From contig CP026657.1 in the NCBI GenBank assembly GCA_023525915.1, positions 3,000,001 to 3,064,000 on the forward strand: a stretch of 64,000 nucleotides of DNA. Direction: 5' to 3'. The notes beneath the pieces are model-generated. The model saw only the letters and a list, made by a program, of their open reading frames with translations, was not told the origin of the DNA and searched no databases. Of the stretch, positions 17,600 through 26,465 are shown piece by piece (position 1 is the first letter of the stretch; each line of letters starts with the position of its first letter). The translations under genes and the position numbers were made by a program. This DNA is from Acetispira formosa (nom. nud.) (GTDB lineage: Bacteria; Desulfobacterota; Desulfarculia; Adiutricales; Adiutricaceae).

Positions 17600-19888
17600 T
17601 TATTTTTTCAAGGCCGCGAAAGGATTGTTGAAGGGCTGCGGTTCCGGCTTCTTCGACTTTCCGCCATCGCGCCGCGGACCTCCGCCCGGACGCTGACGGC
17701 CGCCTCCGGTGCTCTCTCCGCCCTCCGGCGGGGCGGAGCGGCGGCCGCCCTGGCCGGGATTGCTCTTCATGCTCAGGGCCAGACGTTTGCGGGGCAAATC
17801 CACCTCCAGCACCGTCACCGTCACCTGCTGGTGAACCTTGACCACGGCGCTCGCGTCCTTGACAAAGGTATCGGCCAGTTCACTGATGTGAACCAGGCCG
17901 TCCTGATGAACGCCCACATCCACAAAGGCTCCGAACGCGGTGACGTTGGTGACTATGCCCGGCAGTTTCATTCCCGGCGAGAGGTCTTCCATTTTGTCTA
18001 TGCCCTCAGCGAAAGCGAAGGCTTTGAACTCCTCACGCGGATCGCGGCCGGGTTTTTCCAATTCGGCCATGATGTCGGTCAGGGTCGGCAGACCCACTTT
18101 GTCGGTGACGTATTCAGACAGTTTTATTTTAGCCCGCAATTCAGGTTTATTCAACAGGTCGGCAATGGACGCGCCCAGATCGGCGGCCATCTTCTCCACG
18201 ATCGGGTATGATTCCGGGTGAACGGCACTGCCGTCCAGGGGATTTTCAGCCTCTTGGAGACGCAGGAAGCCCGCGCTCTGCTCAAAAGCCTTGGGGCCTA
18301 GACGGGGCACTTTCAAAAAATCACGGCGGCTCCTGAACGGCCCGTTTTCCCCGCGAAATTTGATGATGTTTTTGGCCAGGGAGGGGCCGAGGCCGGAAAC
18401 ATAGGTCAGAAGCTGCTCAGAGGCGGTGTTGGGCTCCACGCCGACCTTGTTGACGCAGCTTATGACCACGTCATCGAGACTGCGTTTGAGGTCGGTCTGG
18501 TTGACGTCGTGCTGATACTGGCCGACTCCGATGGATTTGGGATCGATCTTCACCAGTTCGGCCAGAGGATCCATCAGTCGGCGGCCGATGGAAATGGCGC
18601 CCCTGATGGTCAGATCCAAATCGGGAAACTCCTGGCGGGCCACTTCGGACGCGGAATAGATGGACGCCCCGCTCTCGTTGACCATAACCACCGGCAGCCC
18701 CGGCCAGCCGGGGATATCGCGCACAAAAGCTTCGGTCTCCCGCCCGGCCGTACCGTTGCCGACGGCCACCACTGCCGGTTTGTGTTTCTGCACAAAACGC
18801 ATAACCACCTGGGCGGCGGCCCCTCTGGCCCCTTCGGAGGTGTGGGGCTGGATGGTTTCATATTCCAGAAGCGTCCCTTCGGCCGAGAGGGCCACCAGCT
18901 TGCAGCCGGTGCGGAAGCCGGGATCAATGGCCAGAATAGGCTTGGAACCCAGCGGTGAAGCCAGAAGAAGCTCTGTGAGGTTTTTGGCGAAAACGCCAAT
19001 GGCCTCCAGGTCAGCTTTTTTCTTGCTCAAAAGGCGAACTTCAGTTTCCATGGAGAGCGACAAAAGACGCTTGTAGCCATCGGTAATGGCGGCCTTGATC
19101 TCCCCGGCGGCAGCGGAATCATTTTTCAGGAAAATTTTCTCCAGAATGGCAATGGCGGACTCTTCAGCCGGACGCATCGACAGGCTGAGAAAACCTTCGG
19201 TCTCGCCGCGCCGCATGGCCAGCAAACGGTGGGACGGGACGTTTTTAATGGGTTCATCCCATTCAAAATAATCGCGGAACTTGGCCCCGCTTTCTTCCTG
19301 CCCGCTGACCACCCGGCTCTCAATGCGGCCCTCCTCTTCAAAGAGTGTGCGGAGTTTTTCCCTGGCCCCGGCGTCTTCACTGACCATTTCAGCCACGATA
19401 TCGCGGGCCCCGGCCAGAGCTTCAGCCGCGTCGGCCACGCCCTTTTCCGTATCGATGAAAGCAACGGCCAGGGCCTCCGGGGCGTCGCCCGGATTCTGCT
19501 CCATCAGGGTCAGAGCCAAGGGCTCCAGACCTTTTTCCTTGGCGATGGTGGCCCTGGTGCGGCGTTTGGGCCGATAGGGCAGATAGATATCTTCCAGGGT
19601 GGCCATGGTCTCGGCGGCCAGGACTTTTTCCTTCAATTCGTCGGTGAGCAGCTCCCGCTCGGTGAGCGATTTTATGATCGCCTCCCGGCGGGCGTCCAAC
19701 TCGGCCAGAGCGGCCAGACGGTCACGAACGGCGGTGACGGCCACTTCATCAAGGGTGCCGGTGGCTTCCTTGCGATAGCGGGCGATAAAGGGGACGGTAG
19801 CGTCTTCAGCCAAAAGGGCGGCGCAAGCCTCCACCTGCCATGTTTTTACATTCAGTTCCTGGGCTATCTGGTCAAAATACTGGTTCAT
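17600..19888 (-). CDS. tex: Tex-family RNA-binding transcription accessory protein
   Basis: A 762-residue protein matching Tex throughout: an N-terminal helical Tex_N domain with ATVPFIARYRKEATG, the YqgF-like RNase H fold starting LAIDPGFRTGCKLVAL (about 320), helix-hairpin-helix repeats with VSGLGPSLAKNIIKFR, and an S1 RNA-binding domain (GIVTNVTAFGAFVDVGVHQD, about 640-710). A Gly/Arg/Pro-rich tail of 50 residues follows. Tex binds nucleic acids and influences transcription. It opens the run tex-yhhQ-SprT-like-pcm. Confidence 0.95.
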   Translation of the reverse strand: MNQYFDQIAQELNVKTWQVEACAALLAEDATVPFIARYRKEATGTLDEVAVTAVRDRLAALAELDARREAIIKSLTERELLTDELKEKVLAAETMATLEDIYLPYRPKRRTRATIAKEKGLEPLALTLMEQNPGDAPEALAVAFIDTEKGVADAAEALAGARDIVAEMVSEDAGAREKLRTLFEEEGRIESRVVSGQEESGAKFRDYFEWDEPIKNVPSHRLLAMRRGETEGFLSLSMRPAEESAIAILEKIFLKNDSAAAGEIKAAITDGYKRLLSLSMETEVRLLSKKKADLEAIGVFAKNLTELLLASPLGSKPILAIDPGFRTGCKLVALSAEGTLLEYETIQPHTSEGARGAAAQVVMRFVQKHKPAVVAVGNGTAGRETEAFVRDIPGWPGLPVVMVNESGASIYSASEVARQEFPDLDLTIRGAISIGRRLMDPLAELVKIDPKSIGVGQYQHDVNQTDLKRSLDDVVISCVNKVGVEPNTASEQLLTYVSGLGPSLAKNIIKFRGENGPFRSRRDFLKVPRLGPKAFEQSAGFLRLQEAENPLDGSAVHPESYPIVEKMAADLGASIADLLNKPELRAKIKLSEYVTDKVGLPTLTDIMAELEKPGRDPREEFKAFAFAEGIDKMEDLSPGMKLPGIVTNVTAFGAFVDVGVHQDGLVHISELADTFVKDASAVVKVHQQVTVTVLEVDLPRKRLALSMKSNPGQGGRRSAPPEGGESTGGGRQRPGGGPRRDGGKSKKPEPQPFNNPFAALKK

Positions 19889-19930
19889 TAAATTTATCCT
19901 TAATTATCATTCAGGGCTATCAGGTTTGGC

Positions 19931-20111
19931 GGTAGCCCGGAGGCGGAGGCTGAAAATTTTCTTCCGTTCACCATTGTTTTAGCGCCACAACTCGCTTCGA
20001 AGACTGGGGCTCAAACAAGTGGCGCCAAAACAATGGTTCTCTACAGAAATTTTTCAACCTCCGCCTCCTGCTTTGTTGGCTGGTGATTCGAAGAATTTCG
20101 AGTGAGGCTAC
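19931..20111. repeat. Family-D-like hairpin element
   Basis: Outer ends GGTAGCC/GGCTACC enclose GGAGGCGGAGG/CCTCCGCCTCC arms, then TGAAAATTTTC and AGAAATTTTTCA as in family D, and an inner GCGCCAC/GTGGCGC stem with loop CAACTCGCTTCG. That loop also occurs in the family-E arms (14265-14315) on a stem with different bases. Confidence 0.75.
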
Positions 20112-20112
20112 C

Positions 20113-20274
20113 CCTCCAAAGAGAGCATCCAACCGGAGGGGTCGACCAGAGGGAGACGGAGCGCCAGCGACCGGTCTTGACCCCTCAACTGAAACATATC
20201 GGGCAAAAATCACATTTTTGCCCGATTACAAACATTAAGTTTAAGGGAAACAGCCATATTTAAAATAGCAGCGG
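20113..20274 (-). repeat. Diverged family-A element
   Basis: It contains GGAGCGCCAGCGACCGG, the palindrome ATCGGGCAAAAA / TTTTTGCCCGAT (20198-20226) and the terminal GCCATATTTAAAATAGCAGC. It lies directly against the preceding family-D-like hairpin, filling the tex-jag gap. Confidence 0.7.
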
Positions 20275-20287
20275 AACCCCCATGCTT

Positions 20288-21250
20288 TTAATGCCCTTTT
20301 TCCACTTTTGGGCGATAGGGGGATATTATGACGGAGTCGCGGGTCGCGTCGTTGCGCGATGACAGGTCGCGGGCCGAGCGGAGGGCCAGTTGAATCAGGC
20401 GGCGCTCGGAGCCGTTCAGGCCGTTCATGACCTGGGATTTGCGGGTGCGGCGAACCTGGGACGCTATGCTTCGCAGGGACTCCAAAATTGTCGTCTGGCG
20501 TCTGGCCCGGTAGTCGGCTACGTCGATCACCACTTTCAGCTCAATGGCTTCGGGGAGACCTTCTTCTTTCAGCTTTTTGATGAGTATGCGGCCGGTCATG
20601 AGCTGGAGAGCCTCCAGAGTGTTGCCCCGGCTGCCGATGAGAAGGGCATTGTCTTCGCTGTCGGCCAGGTTCAGGATGATGCGGTCACCAATGCGGGCCA
20701 CCGAGACTTCAGTGGGAAAGCCCATTTTTCTGATTATCAGAGTCAGGATTTCGCGGGCCTCGGTCATGGGCCGGTCCGGTGTTCCCTCATAGCGGGTTTC
20801 GCCCGGGCCGGGCTGGGTGGGCGGCGGCGGCAGGTGGCTGAAATCCAGGGCGGGCGCTTCGTCGCTCTCGCGGGGGCGCGGCGGCTCAGGCGCGCGTTCT
20901 TTGGGCCGCCGGTCTTTGGAATGGTTCCGGCCGGGCCGGTTCGGGGGCGTGCCCTGATCTTCATGCATGAAATCAAGGCCGGACTCATGGCCGGCTTTCT
21001 GATTGGAGCCGGTCCACAGCGATTCGTTGACCGCCTCCGGCGTGGCGGCCGAGAGGTCGCCTTCAATATCGTTAACCTGATCCTCAGAATTAACGCCGAT
21101 TTTGGCCTTGCGGCGGCCCAGGCCCAGAAAACCTTTGGTCCCCATTGAAATAATGGTGAACTTGAGCTTTTCAGCGGGCAGGCTCAGGGCCGCGGCCGCC
21201 GTGCTAATGGCCTCTTCCAGACTTTTGCCTTCAAATTCCAATAAAGCCAC
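20288..21250 (-). CDS. jag: Jag/KhpB RNA-binding protein
   Basis: A 320-residue protein with the three Jag modules. The Jag_N domain is residues 1-55 (FEGKSLEEAISTA, GTKGFLGLGRRKAKIGV). A charged Pro/Arg-rich linker spans about 80-165. The type II KH domain follows (about 170-245, ALLIGSRGNTLEALQ), then the R3H domain (RSIASQVRRT to RDSVIISPYRP) with a typical R3H core (ERRLIQLALRS). It lies downstream of yidC in the conserved order rpmH-rnpA-yidD-yidC-jag and probably belongs to that operon, although a family-A repeat now intervenes. mnmE, often next, is absent. Confidence 0.93.
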   Translation of the reverse strand: MALLEFEGKSLEEAISTAAAALSLPAEKLKFTIISMGTKGFLGLGRRKAKIGVNSEDQVNDIEGDLSAATPEAVNESLWTGSNQKAGHESGLDFMHEDQGTPPNRPGRNHSKDRRPKERAPEPPRPRESDEAPALDFSHLPPPPTQPGPGETRYEGTPDRPMTEAREILTLIIRKMGFPTEVSVARIGDRIILNLADSEDNALLIGSRGNTLEALQLMTGRILIKKLKEEGLPEAIELKVVIDVADYRARRQTTILESLRSIASQVRRTRKSQVMNGLNGSERRLIQLALRSARDLSSRNDATRDSVIISPYRPKVEKGH

Positions 21251-21336
21251 CTGAATTACCTCCGGGGCCCGGCCAGGGCCATGCGCCGCCTGTGATGCGC
21301 GGCGCGCTCCAGCGCTTGACCGGGAGCTTTCATCGC

Positions 21337-21508
21337 CAGCAATTCTAATTATGATTTTTCCTTGAACTTACGGCTCGTAGCTACAAAAAAAGCGTGGTTT
21401 TTGTTTCGCAAGCGGCTATTTTTTCGTCAAAACCAGTCGCTGGCGCTCCGTCTCGCTACGCTCGACCCCAGCTTTATGCAGCGGCGTCGGCCATAGTTAG
21501 AATTGCTG
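21337..21508 (+). repeat. Family-A element, single copy
   Basis: A 172-bp copy bounded by CAGCAATTCTAATTATG and CATAGTTAGAATTGCTG, lying between yidC and jag within an otherwise conserved operon. It is close in sequence to the units at 6918-7842. Confidence 0.88.
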
Positions 21509-21534
21509 TTTCATCGCCGTACCTTTTTCATGGC

Positions 21535-23181
21535 TCACGCGGCAGCGCCTTTTTTCGGACGGTTGATCAGGGTCTGCTGGCCGATGGACAAAATGTTATT
21601 GACCAGCCAGTAGAGAACCAGACCGGCGGGCATGTTTATGAGAATAAAGGTGAAGACCACGGGCATCATCATCATGACCTTGGCCTGCATGGGATCGCCC
21701 ATGGTATTGGGGGTCATTTTCTGCTGAAGCACCATGCTGGCCCCCATCAGAAGCGTCAGGACCGGTATGCCGGTGGGCGGTTCGAAGAAGGGGATGGTGA
21801 AATCAAAGGAGAAGAGCCGGTCAGGCGCGGCCAGATCCTTGATCCAGAGAATAAAGGGTGCGCCGCGAAGTTCCAGAAGGGAATCCAAGACGCGATAGAA
21901 CGCGATAAAGAAGGGGATTTGAAGCATCATCGGGAGACAGCCGCCCAGTGGGTTGACCTTGAAGGTCTTGTAGAGCTGCATGATCTCCTTGTTCATGGCT
22001 TCCTTGTCGTCGCCGTATTTTTCGCGCAGTTTGGCCACTTTGGGCTGGAGCTTCTGCATCTCCTTCATGGAGCGGTAGCTCTTGGCGGTCAGAGGCCAAA
22101 GGACTATTTTTATGAGGACGGTGACAATGATGATGGCCAGGCCGTAATTGCCGACCCAGCCGTAGATCCAGCGCAGGAGGCCGGCCAGCGGTTTGGCCAG
22201 GATGGAGAACCAGCCCAGATCGATGCTCTTGATCAGGTGATGACCGGCGGCGTTGAGTGCATCGATATCTTTGGGTCCGTAATAAAAATCGAACTCAAAG
22301 ACCGATTTTTTGCCGGGGACCAGGTTCAGGGGCTGGGAAGCGCCCACAGCCAAGCCGCCGTGATCCTGAAGGGCGGCCGAAAGAGAGGGCGGCAGGGCTT
22401 CGGGAATTTCGGAAATATCAGGCATGACCAGGGCGGTGAGAAAATACTGGTCCATATAGCCGATCCAGTCGACGCTGGTGAGTTTGCCCCGGAAATCGCC
22501 CAGTTTCTCGGCCGAATCGGAGGCCGCGCTGACGACCAGCTTGTTATTGATATAAGCGCCCATTTCGTCATAACGGCCCTTGGCCGCGAAGGGAGCGGAA
22601 TTTATGCGCATGGTCACATAGCCGTCATAGGGCGTCGCGCCCTGGTTATCCAGGGTGACGGTCTGGCCGATGAGGTAGTTGTCGCCGGAGAAGGTCAGGG
22701 TGCGGGTGACGGTCAGGCCCTGGTCGTCGGTGAAGACCATATTAAGCTGGGCGGTCTGTCCGGCGGCCACGGTCAGGGATTCGCGATCGGCGATGAAAGG
22801 GGCGTTTTCCAATTTGGGCGCGCTGGCGTCGGTCAGGGAAAGGCGCATGGGCCAGTCCTCGCGGCTGGGCATGGTGACCAGCTCCATATTTTCATCCGGG
22901 CCTTCGGGGTTGAGCTTGCGTTTGGAATAGGCGGTGAGTTGAAAGCTGGCCAGCCGTCCGCCGCGTTCGTCAAAAGTGGCGATATAATTGGGGGTGGTGA
23001 CAGTCACGCTTTTGGTGGGCTGGGAGTAATTAGCCGTCTCCCCGGCGGCCGGGGCGGCGGATGCGGCCGGGCTGGCGTCCGCGCTTTCGGACCTTTTTTC
23101 GCCGGGGGATGTAAAGAAGAAGGTGAAACCGAGAAGGGCCAGCATGACCACGCTCAGGGCCCAGAAAGAACTTTTATCCAT
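21535..23181 (-). CDS. yidC: Membrane protein insertase YidC
   Basis: A 548-residue Gram-negative type YidC. Residues 1-25 are the first membrane anchor (WALSVVMLALLGFTFFF). A large periplasmic beta-domain follows (about 60-320), then the conserved five-helix insertase core (LLRWIYGWVGNYGLAIIIVT, the KMQKLQPKVAKLREKYGDD-type coiled region, NPLGGCLPMMLQIPFFIAFY). The last helices are MMMMPVVFTFILINMPAGLVLYW. The ATG at 23181 is preferred over upstream frame extension into the rnpA-yidD gene, because it places the anchor at the N-terminus. Confidence 0.95.
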   Translation of the reverse strand: MDKSSFWALSVVMLALLGFTFFFTSPGEKRSESADASPAASAAPAAGETANYSQPTKSVTVTTPNYIATFDERGGRLASFQLTAYSKRKLNPEGPDENMELVTMPSREDWPMRLSLTDASAPKLENAPFIADRESLTVAAGQTAQLNMVFTDDQGLTVTRTLTFSGDNYLIGQTVTLDNQGATPYDGYVTMRINSAPFAAKGRYDEMGAYINNKLVVSAASDSAEKLGDFRGKLTSVDWIGYMDQYFLTALVMPDISEIPEALPPSLSAALQDHGGLAVGASQPLNLVPGKKSVFEFDFYYGPKDIDALNAAGHHLIKSIDLGWFSILAKPLAGLLRWIYGWVGNYGLAIIIVTVLIKIVLWPLTAKSYRSMKEMQKLQPKVAKLREKYGDDKEAMNKEIMQLYKTFKVNPLGGCLPMMLQIPFFIAFYRVLDSLLELRGAPFILWIKDLAAPDRLFSFDFTIPFFEPPTGIPVLTLLMGASMVLQQKMTPNTMGDPMQAKVMMMMPVVFTFILINMPAGLVLYWLVNNILSIGQQTLINRPKKGAAA

Positions 23182-23212
23182 ACAAACAATCCTCGTGCCG
23201 GCGGCGGGCGGT

Positions 23213-24145
23213 TTACATCCCGGTTTTTCCTGGGGGAACCGGATCATATCCGCCGGGGTGGAAGGGATGACATTTTAAAAGCCGCTTCACCGTCAGGTAT
23301 GAGCCACGCCAGAAGCCATGAACGGTTATGGCCTGAACGGCATAGCGCGAACAAGTCGGGCGAAAGCGGCAGGACGGCGGCAAAAGCGGCGATATAAGAC
23401 GCTGATAAATATAAATGAATCCCAGAGCCAGGCCTTTGAGCAGCCACTCGAAAAAATCAAGGGTCGCCTGGAAAGCCTGAACCGGCCAGGATTGAACCGA
23501 AGCCTTATCCTCAGATGAGGGCAAGGCGGTTTTTTCCGGCCGGGAGCAAGGGCCGTTGCCGGCCCTGTCTGGAGCATTTTTCAAAAATTTCCGCGAGGCC
23601 ATTTTTTGGCCAATGCGGTTCAAATCGGCCCAAAGTTTAGGCCGGTCGGCCACAGCCGCTTCGAATCTGGCAATGAAAACCATGTCATAACCGGCGGGCC
23701 ACATATGCGTGTTAAGGCGAAAAAATTCGCGCACAATCCGCTTAATCCGGTTGCGGTCCACCGCCCTGGCGGCGGTTTTTTTGCTGACGGTCACCCCCAG
23801 CCGGTTGTGAGCCAGACTGTTGGCGCGGCCTATCATCAAAAAACACCCGGCTGAGACTTTCAGATCCGGGGTGCTTGCTCTGTCGGTTACCGTCAGAAAC
23901 TGTCGGCGCTTGGCCAATCTGGCGGTTTTCGGCAGACCTTGGAACACTCCGGCACGGTCCGAACCGGCGTCGTCTTTAAACTGCCGGTGCGGACTGGCCT
24001 GAGAAACATGGGATTCCGATGCGCCGCCTGGACGCATATTTTCAATCATTGCCTTTTGTGTGAGTTCCGTGTGGGACTTGGTCCTTATCGCTTCTTCAGC
24101 CAGGGATTCCAGCCGGGAAGCGAACCGGATACCGCCGCTTTTCAC
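23213..24145 (-). CDS. RNase P protein (RnpA) fused to YidD
   Basis: One open frame encodes two usually separate proteins. About residues 70-185 are RnpA, the RNase P protein subunit, with [30 protein letters not shown] and EFFRLNTH. After a linker of about 45 residues, residues 235-305 are YidD ([47 protein letters not shown]), a small membrane-associated factor aiding YidC. No stop codon or ATG separates them, so either a fusion is made or YidD starts at an internal alternative codon. The GTG start at 24145 has a poor RBS; an ATG at 24049 is the main alternative. It sits between rpmH and yidC, as both genes normally do. Confidence 0.85.
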   Translation of the reverse strand: MKSGGIRFASRLESLAEEAIRTKSHTELTQKAMIENMRPGGASESHVSQASPHRQFKDDAGSDRAGVFQGLPKTARLAKRRQFLTVTDRASTPDLKVSAGCFLMIGRANSLAHNRLGVTVSKKTAARAVDRNRIKRIVREFFRLNTHMWPAGYDMVFIARFEAAVADRPKLWADLNRIGQKMASRKFLKNAPDRAGNGPCSRPEKTALPSSEDKASVQSWPVQAFQATLDFFEWLLKGLALGFIYIYQRLISPLLPPSCRFRPTCSRYAVQAITVHGFWRGSYLTVKRLLKCHPFHPGGYDPVPPGKTGM

Positions 24146-24174
24146 AAAGTGAAAGGGCGGAGCGTCCCTTCCGG

Positions 24175-24309
24175 TCAGCCGGCCAGACGTTTACGGCCCT
24201 TGGCGCGGCGGCGGTTGATCACGGCCTGGCCGCCCTTGGTTTTCATGCGGGTCAGGAAACCGTGGGTGCGTTTTCTGCGAAGATTGTGGGGCTGAAACGT
24301 TCTTTTCAT
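24175..24309 (-). CDS. rpmH: 50S ribosomal protein L34
   Basis: A 44-residue basic protein starting [18 protein letters not shown] and ending [11 protein letters not shown], which is the canonical L34 sequence. It is the first gene of the conserved rpmH-rnpA-yidD-yidC-jag cluster, often found near the replication origin. The next start lies 29 bp downstream. Confidence 0.97.
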   Translation of the reverse strand: MKRTFQPHNLRRKRTHGFLTRMKTKGGQAVINRRRAKGRKRLAG

Positions 24310-24373
24310 GATGCTCTACCTTTTTAGCTGCTATTAATTAAAGGTTCGAACCAGGCCGTCCCGGTTCGATTTT

Positions 24374-24402
24374 ATTAAAAATTCAAGCCGCGAAATCGGC
24401 TT
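24374..24402 (-). terminator. Probable terminator downstream of dksA
   Basis: AAGCCG and CGGCTT pair around a six-base loop, followed on the minus strand by GAATTTTTAAT. It lies about 50 bp after the dksA stop and before rpmH. Confidence 0.5.
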
Positions 24403-24448
24403 GGGGTTCCAAGTGGCTGAAGTAGCTGGAGAAAAAGCGAAGGCCGCT

Positions 24449-24811
24449 TTATTCCCCTCTGGCCTTTTCGGCCGCTTCAGCGCGGGTTTTGCATTCAATG
24501 CAAAGGGTGGTGACTGGCCTGGCTTCCAGCCTTTTTTCGCTGATGTCCGAACCGCACGATTCACAGATGCCGAAATCGCCGGCGCTGATGCGCTCCAGCG
24601 CCTCATCGATTTTTACCAGGAGGAAGCGTTCCCGCTCCCTCAGCCGCAGGGTGAAATTCCTGTCGGATTCGATGGAGGCCCGATCGGTGGGATCAGGATA
24701 GTTTTCGGACTGATCGTTCATATCGGTCACGGTGTCGTCGGCGTATTGAAGGATCTCAGCCCGCTGTTTCAACAGTATCTGTTTGAAGCGGGCCAGTTGT
24801 GCGTCATCCAT
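24449..24811 (-). CDS. dksA: DksA/TraR-family zinc-finger transcription factor
   Basis: A 120-residue protein with a long N-terminal coiled-coil and a C4 zinc finger (CESCG and CIEC separated by 17 residues). The coiled-coil tip carries DPTDRASIESD, close to the DxxDxA motif used by DksA to act in the RNA polymerase secondary channel together with ppGpp. Length is somewhat below E. coli DksA (151). It stands alone upstream of rpmH. Other TraR-family members are possible, but the tip acidic motif favours DksA. Confidence 0.85.
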   Translation of the reverse strand: MDDAQLARFKQILLKQRAEILQYADDTVTDMNDQSENYPDPTDRASIESDRNFTLRLRERERFLLVKIDEALERISAGDFGICESCGSDISEKRLEARPVTTLCIECKTRAEAAEKARGE

Positions 24812-24997
24812 TCGGGCACCTCTTTTTATGACTCCGTTTTGTGAGGCGGGCTTTATTTTGTAAGGGCCGGAACCCGCTCCGGCGATTAAGGCCGGAAGGT
24901 TCTTCCAAGCCTTATAATCGAATCCGTAATATTATATTACCTTGGCCATATTGTAAAGCAAAAAAGTGCCGCTTGAATTTGCGGAGAAGCGGGCGGG

Positions 24998-25217
24998 CGC
25001 CGCCGGGCGAAATGTTTCAGCCCGGCTCTGGTTCCGGGGATCTTTAGTCACCTCGCCGGGTTGAAACATTTCGCCCGGCGGCTGCCTGGTCGTCCGCAAC
25101 TGGGGGTTCTCGCCGAGTGGCAGCCGGAAGCCGGGGATTGTTTTTTGTCCCGGCTCCATGACTAAGACTTCCGGAATGGAGCCGGGACAAAAAATAATCC
25201 CCGGCTTCCGGCGGGTT
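24998..25217. repeat. Family-C two-hairpin element
   Basis: The first hairpin has arms GCCGCCGGGCGAAATGTTTC and complement, with the loop containing GGTTCCGGGGATCTTTAGTC. The second has arms CCGGAAGCCGGGGATTGTTT (left) and their complement, with loop TGACTAAGACTTCCGG. It ends about 9 bp after the potD stop and may terminate it. The paralogous copy is 40081-40310. Confidence 0.85.
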
Positions 25218-25225
25218 ATTGGGAT

Positions 25226-26266
25226 TCATTCCCCCTTGATCTGCTTCCAGGCCTCATCATAGAGCCGGTTCTCCGGGCCAAGGTCGATAATGAATTCCAG
25301 ATCCTCTCTGGCCGAATCCGGATACATGGCCGGATTGGCCAGGTCTTCACTCGGGACATAAGTGCGGGAGACCGCGTTGGGCGTGGCCGAATGATTATAG
25401 GTGGCCACCCTGGCCCCCACTTCCGGGTTCAACAGGAAGTTGATGAACGCATGGGCCTTGTCCCCGTTGGGGGCTTTGGCGGGGATAGCCACCACATCCA
25501 CCCAGATCTCTGTGCCCTCATCCGGGATGAGGTAAAATATATCGGCCTCATCTCTCTTTATGCGCTGGGTTTCACTGGAATAGGAATGCGCCGCCACGAC
25601 GGCCCCATTCATGATATTATTAAGCGCGGAGAGCCCGCTTTCAAACCCGGCGAAGGTTTCGCGTTTTTTCGTTTCGTTTATCAGCCGCACCGCCTCCTCA
25701 ATGGCCTTGGGATCGGTGCTGTTAATGGAATACCCCAGATATTTCAGGGCCGAGCCGATAGCGTCGCGCGGGCTGTCAATTATGGTGAAGGGGCCGATCT
25801 CCGCTTTGGGGTCATAGATAAGCCGCCAGGATGAAGGAACCTGCTCGATATCACTGGTTCGCACCGCCAGGCCCGTGGTGCCCCACAGATAGGGCACGCA
25901 CCACTTGTTGCCGGGATCGGTTTCCATTTTGGTGAACCTGGAATCAAGGTTTTTTATATCAGGCAGCAGATCGCGGTTCAGGGGCTGAATCAGGCCGAGG
26001 CTCCTGAGGCTGGGGACCAAATAACTCGAGGGCACGATGATGTCATACCGTCCCGCGCCGGCCTCCTGAAGTTTTTCCAGCATCTGCTCGTTGGTCTCAT
26101 AATAATCAAGGTTGATTTTGACCCCGTATTTCACCTGAAAATCACGCATGACTTCCGGGTCGATATATTCAGCCCAGGTCAGGATGTTGAGCTTCCCGGC
26201 GGCCAGGGCAGGGCAGGATACAGCCACAATAATGGCCGCGCAGATAAGCGCAACAAATTTTCGCAT
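25226..26266 (-). CDS. potD: Spermidine/putrescine-type ABC transporter binding protein
   Basis: A 346-residue periplasmic substrate-binding protein. Residues 1-22 form a signal peptide ending ALA-AG. The mature protein begins KLNILTWAEYIDPEVMRDF and shows YDIIVPSSYLVPSL, NKWCVPYLWGTTGLAV and VDVVAIPAKAPN, all typical of PotD/PotF. It should capture polyamines or related cations for import. The usual ABC partners potA, potB and potC are absent from the window, so this is an orphan copy or the transporter genes lie elsewhere. An isolated transcription unit ending at a family-C element. Confidence 0.87.
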   Translation of the reverse strand: MRKFVALICAAIIVAVSCPALAAGKLNILTWAEYIDPEVMRDFQVKYGVKINLDYYETNEQMLEKLQEAGAGRYDIIVPSSYLVPSLRSLGLIQPLNRDLLPDIKNLDSRFTKMETDPGNKWCVPYLWGTTGLAVRTSDIEQVPSSWRLIYDPKAEIGPFTIIDSPRDAIGSALKYLGYSINSTDPKAIEEAVRLINETKKRETFAGFESGLSALNNIMNGAVVAAHSYSSETQRIKRDEADIFYLIPDEGTEIWVDVVAIPAKAPNGDKAHAFINFLLNPEVGARVATYNHSATPNAVSRTYVPSEDLANPAMYPDSAREDLEFIIDLGPENRLYDEAWKQIKGE

Positions 26267-26428
26267 AAATCTCTCCCAATCAAGCTGAGTTTTTAAAGGG
26301 CAATTCGATAATGCCTATGCGAATTATAATTTATGGGTGACCAGATGTCTACATGCTAAATTTTTGCGCTTATTTTCATCGCTTTTCGAAAATAAGGTGC
26401 TATATATTAATAAAAGAACACGAAAGGA

Positions 26429-26448
26429 AACCCCGCCGGAGCGGGGTT
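26429..26448 (-). terminator. Terminator of the mttB transcript
   Basis: AACCCCGC and GCGGGGTT arms with a short loop, followed on the minus strand by TTTCCTTTCG. It lies 18 bp beyond the mttB stop and would end the amino-acid catabolic run. Confidence 0.6.
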
Positions 26449-26465
26449 CATAAAAGGCCCTGTGC

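Noticed and set aside
21394-23397. A 667-codon frame on the plus strand opposite yidC
   Set aside because: Its His/Gly/Gln-rich composition is that of an antisense shadow, and the minus strand encodes a complete YidC.
24341-24375. GGTTCGAACC resembling a tRNA T-arm
   Set aside because: No acceptor stem, anticodon arm or D-arm can be folded around it.
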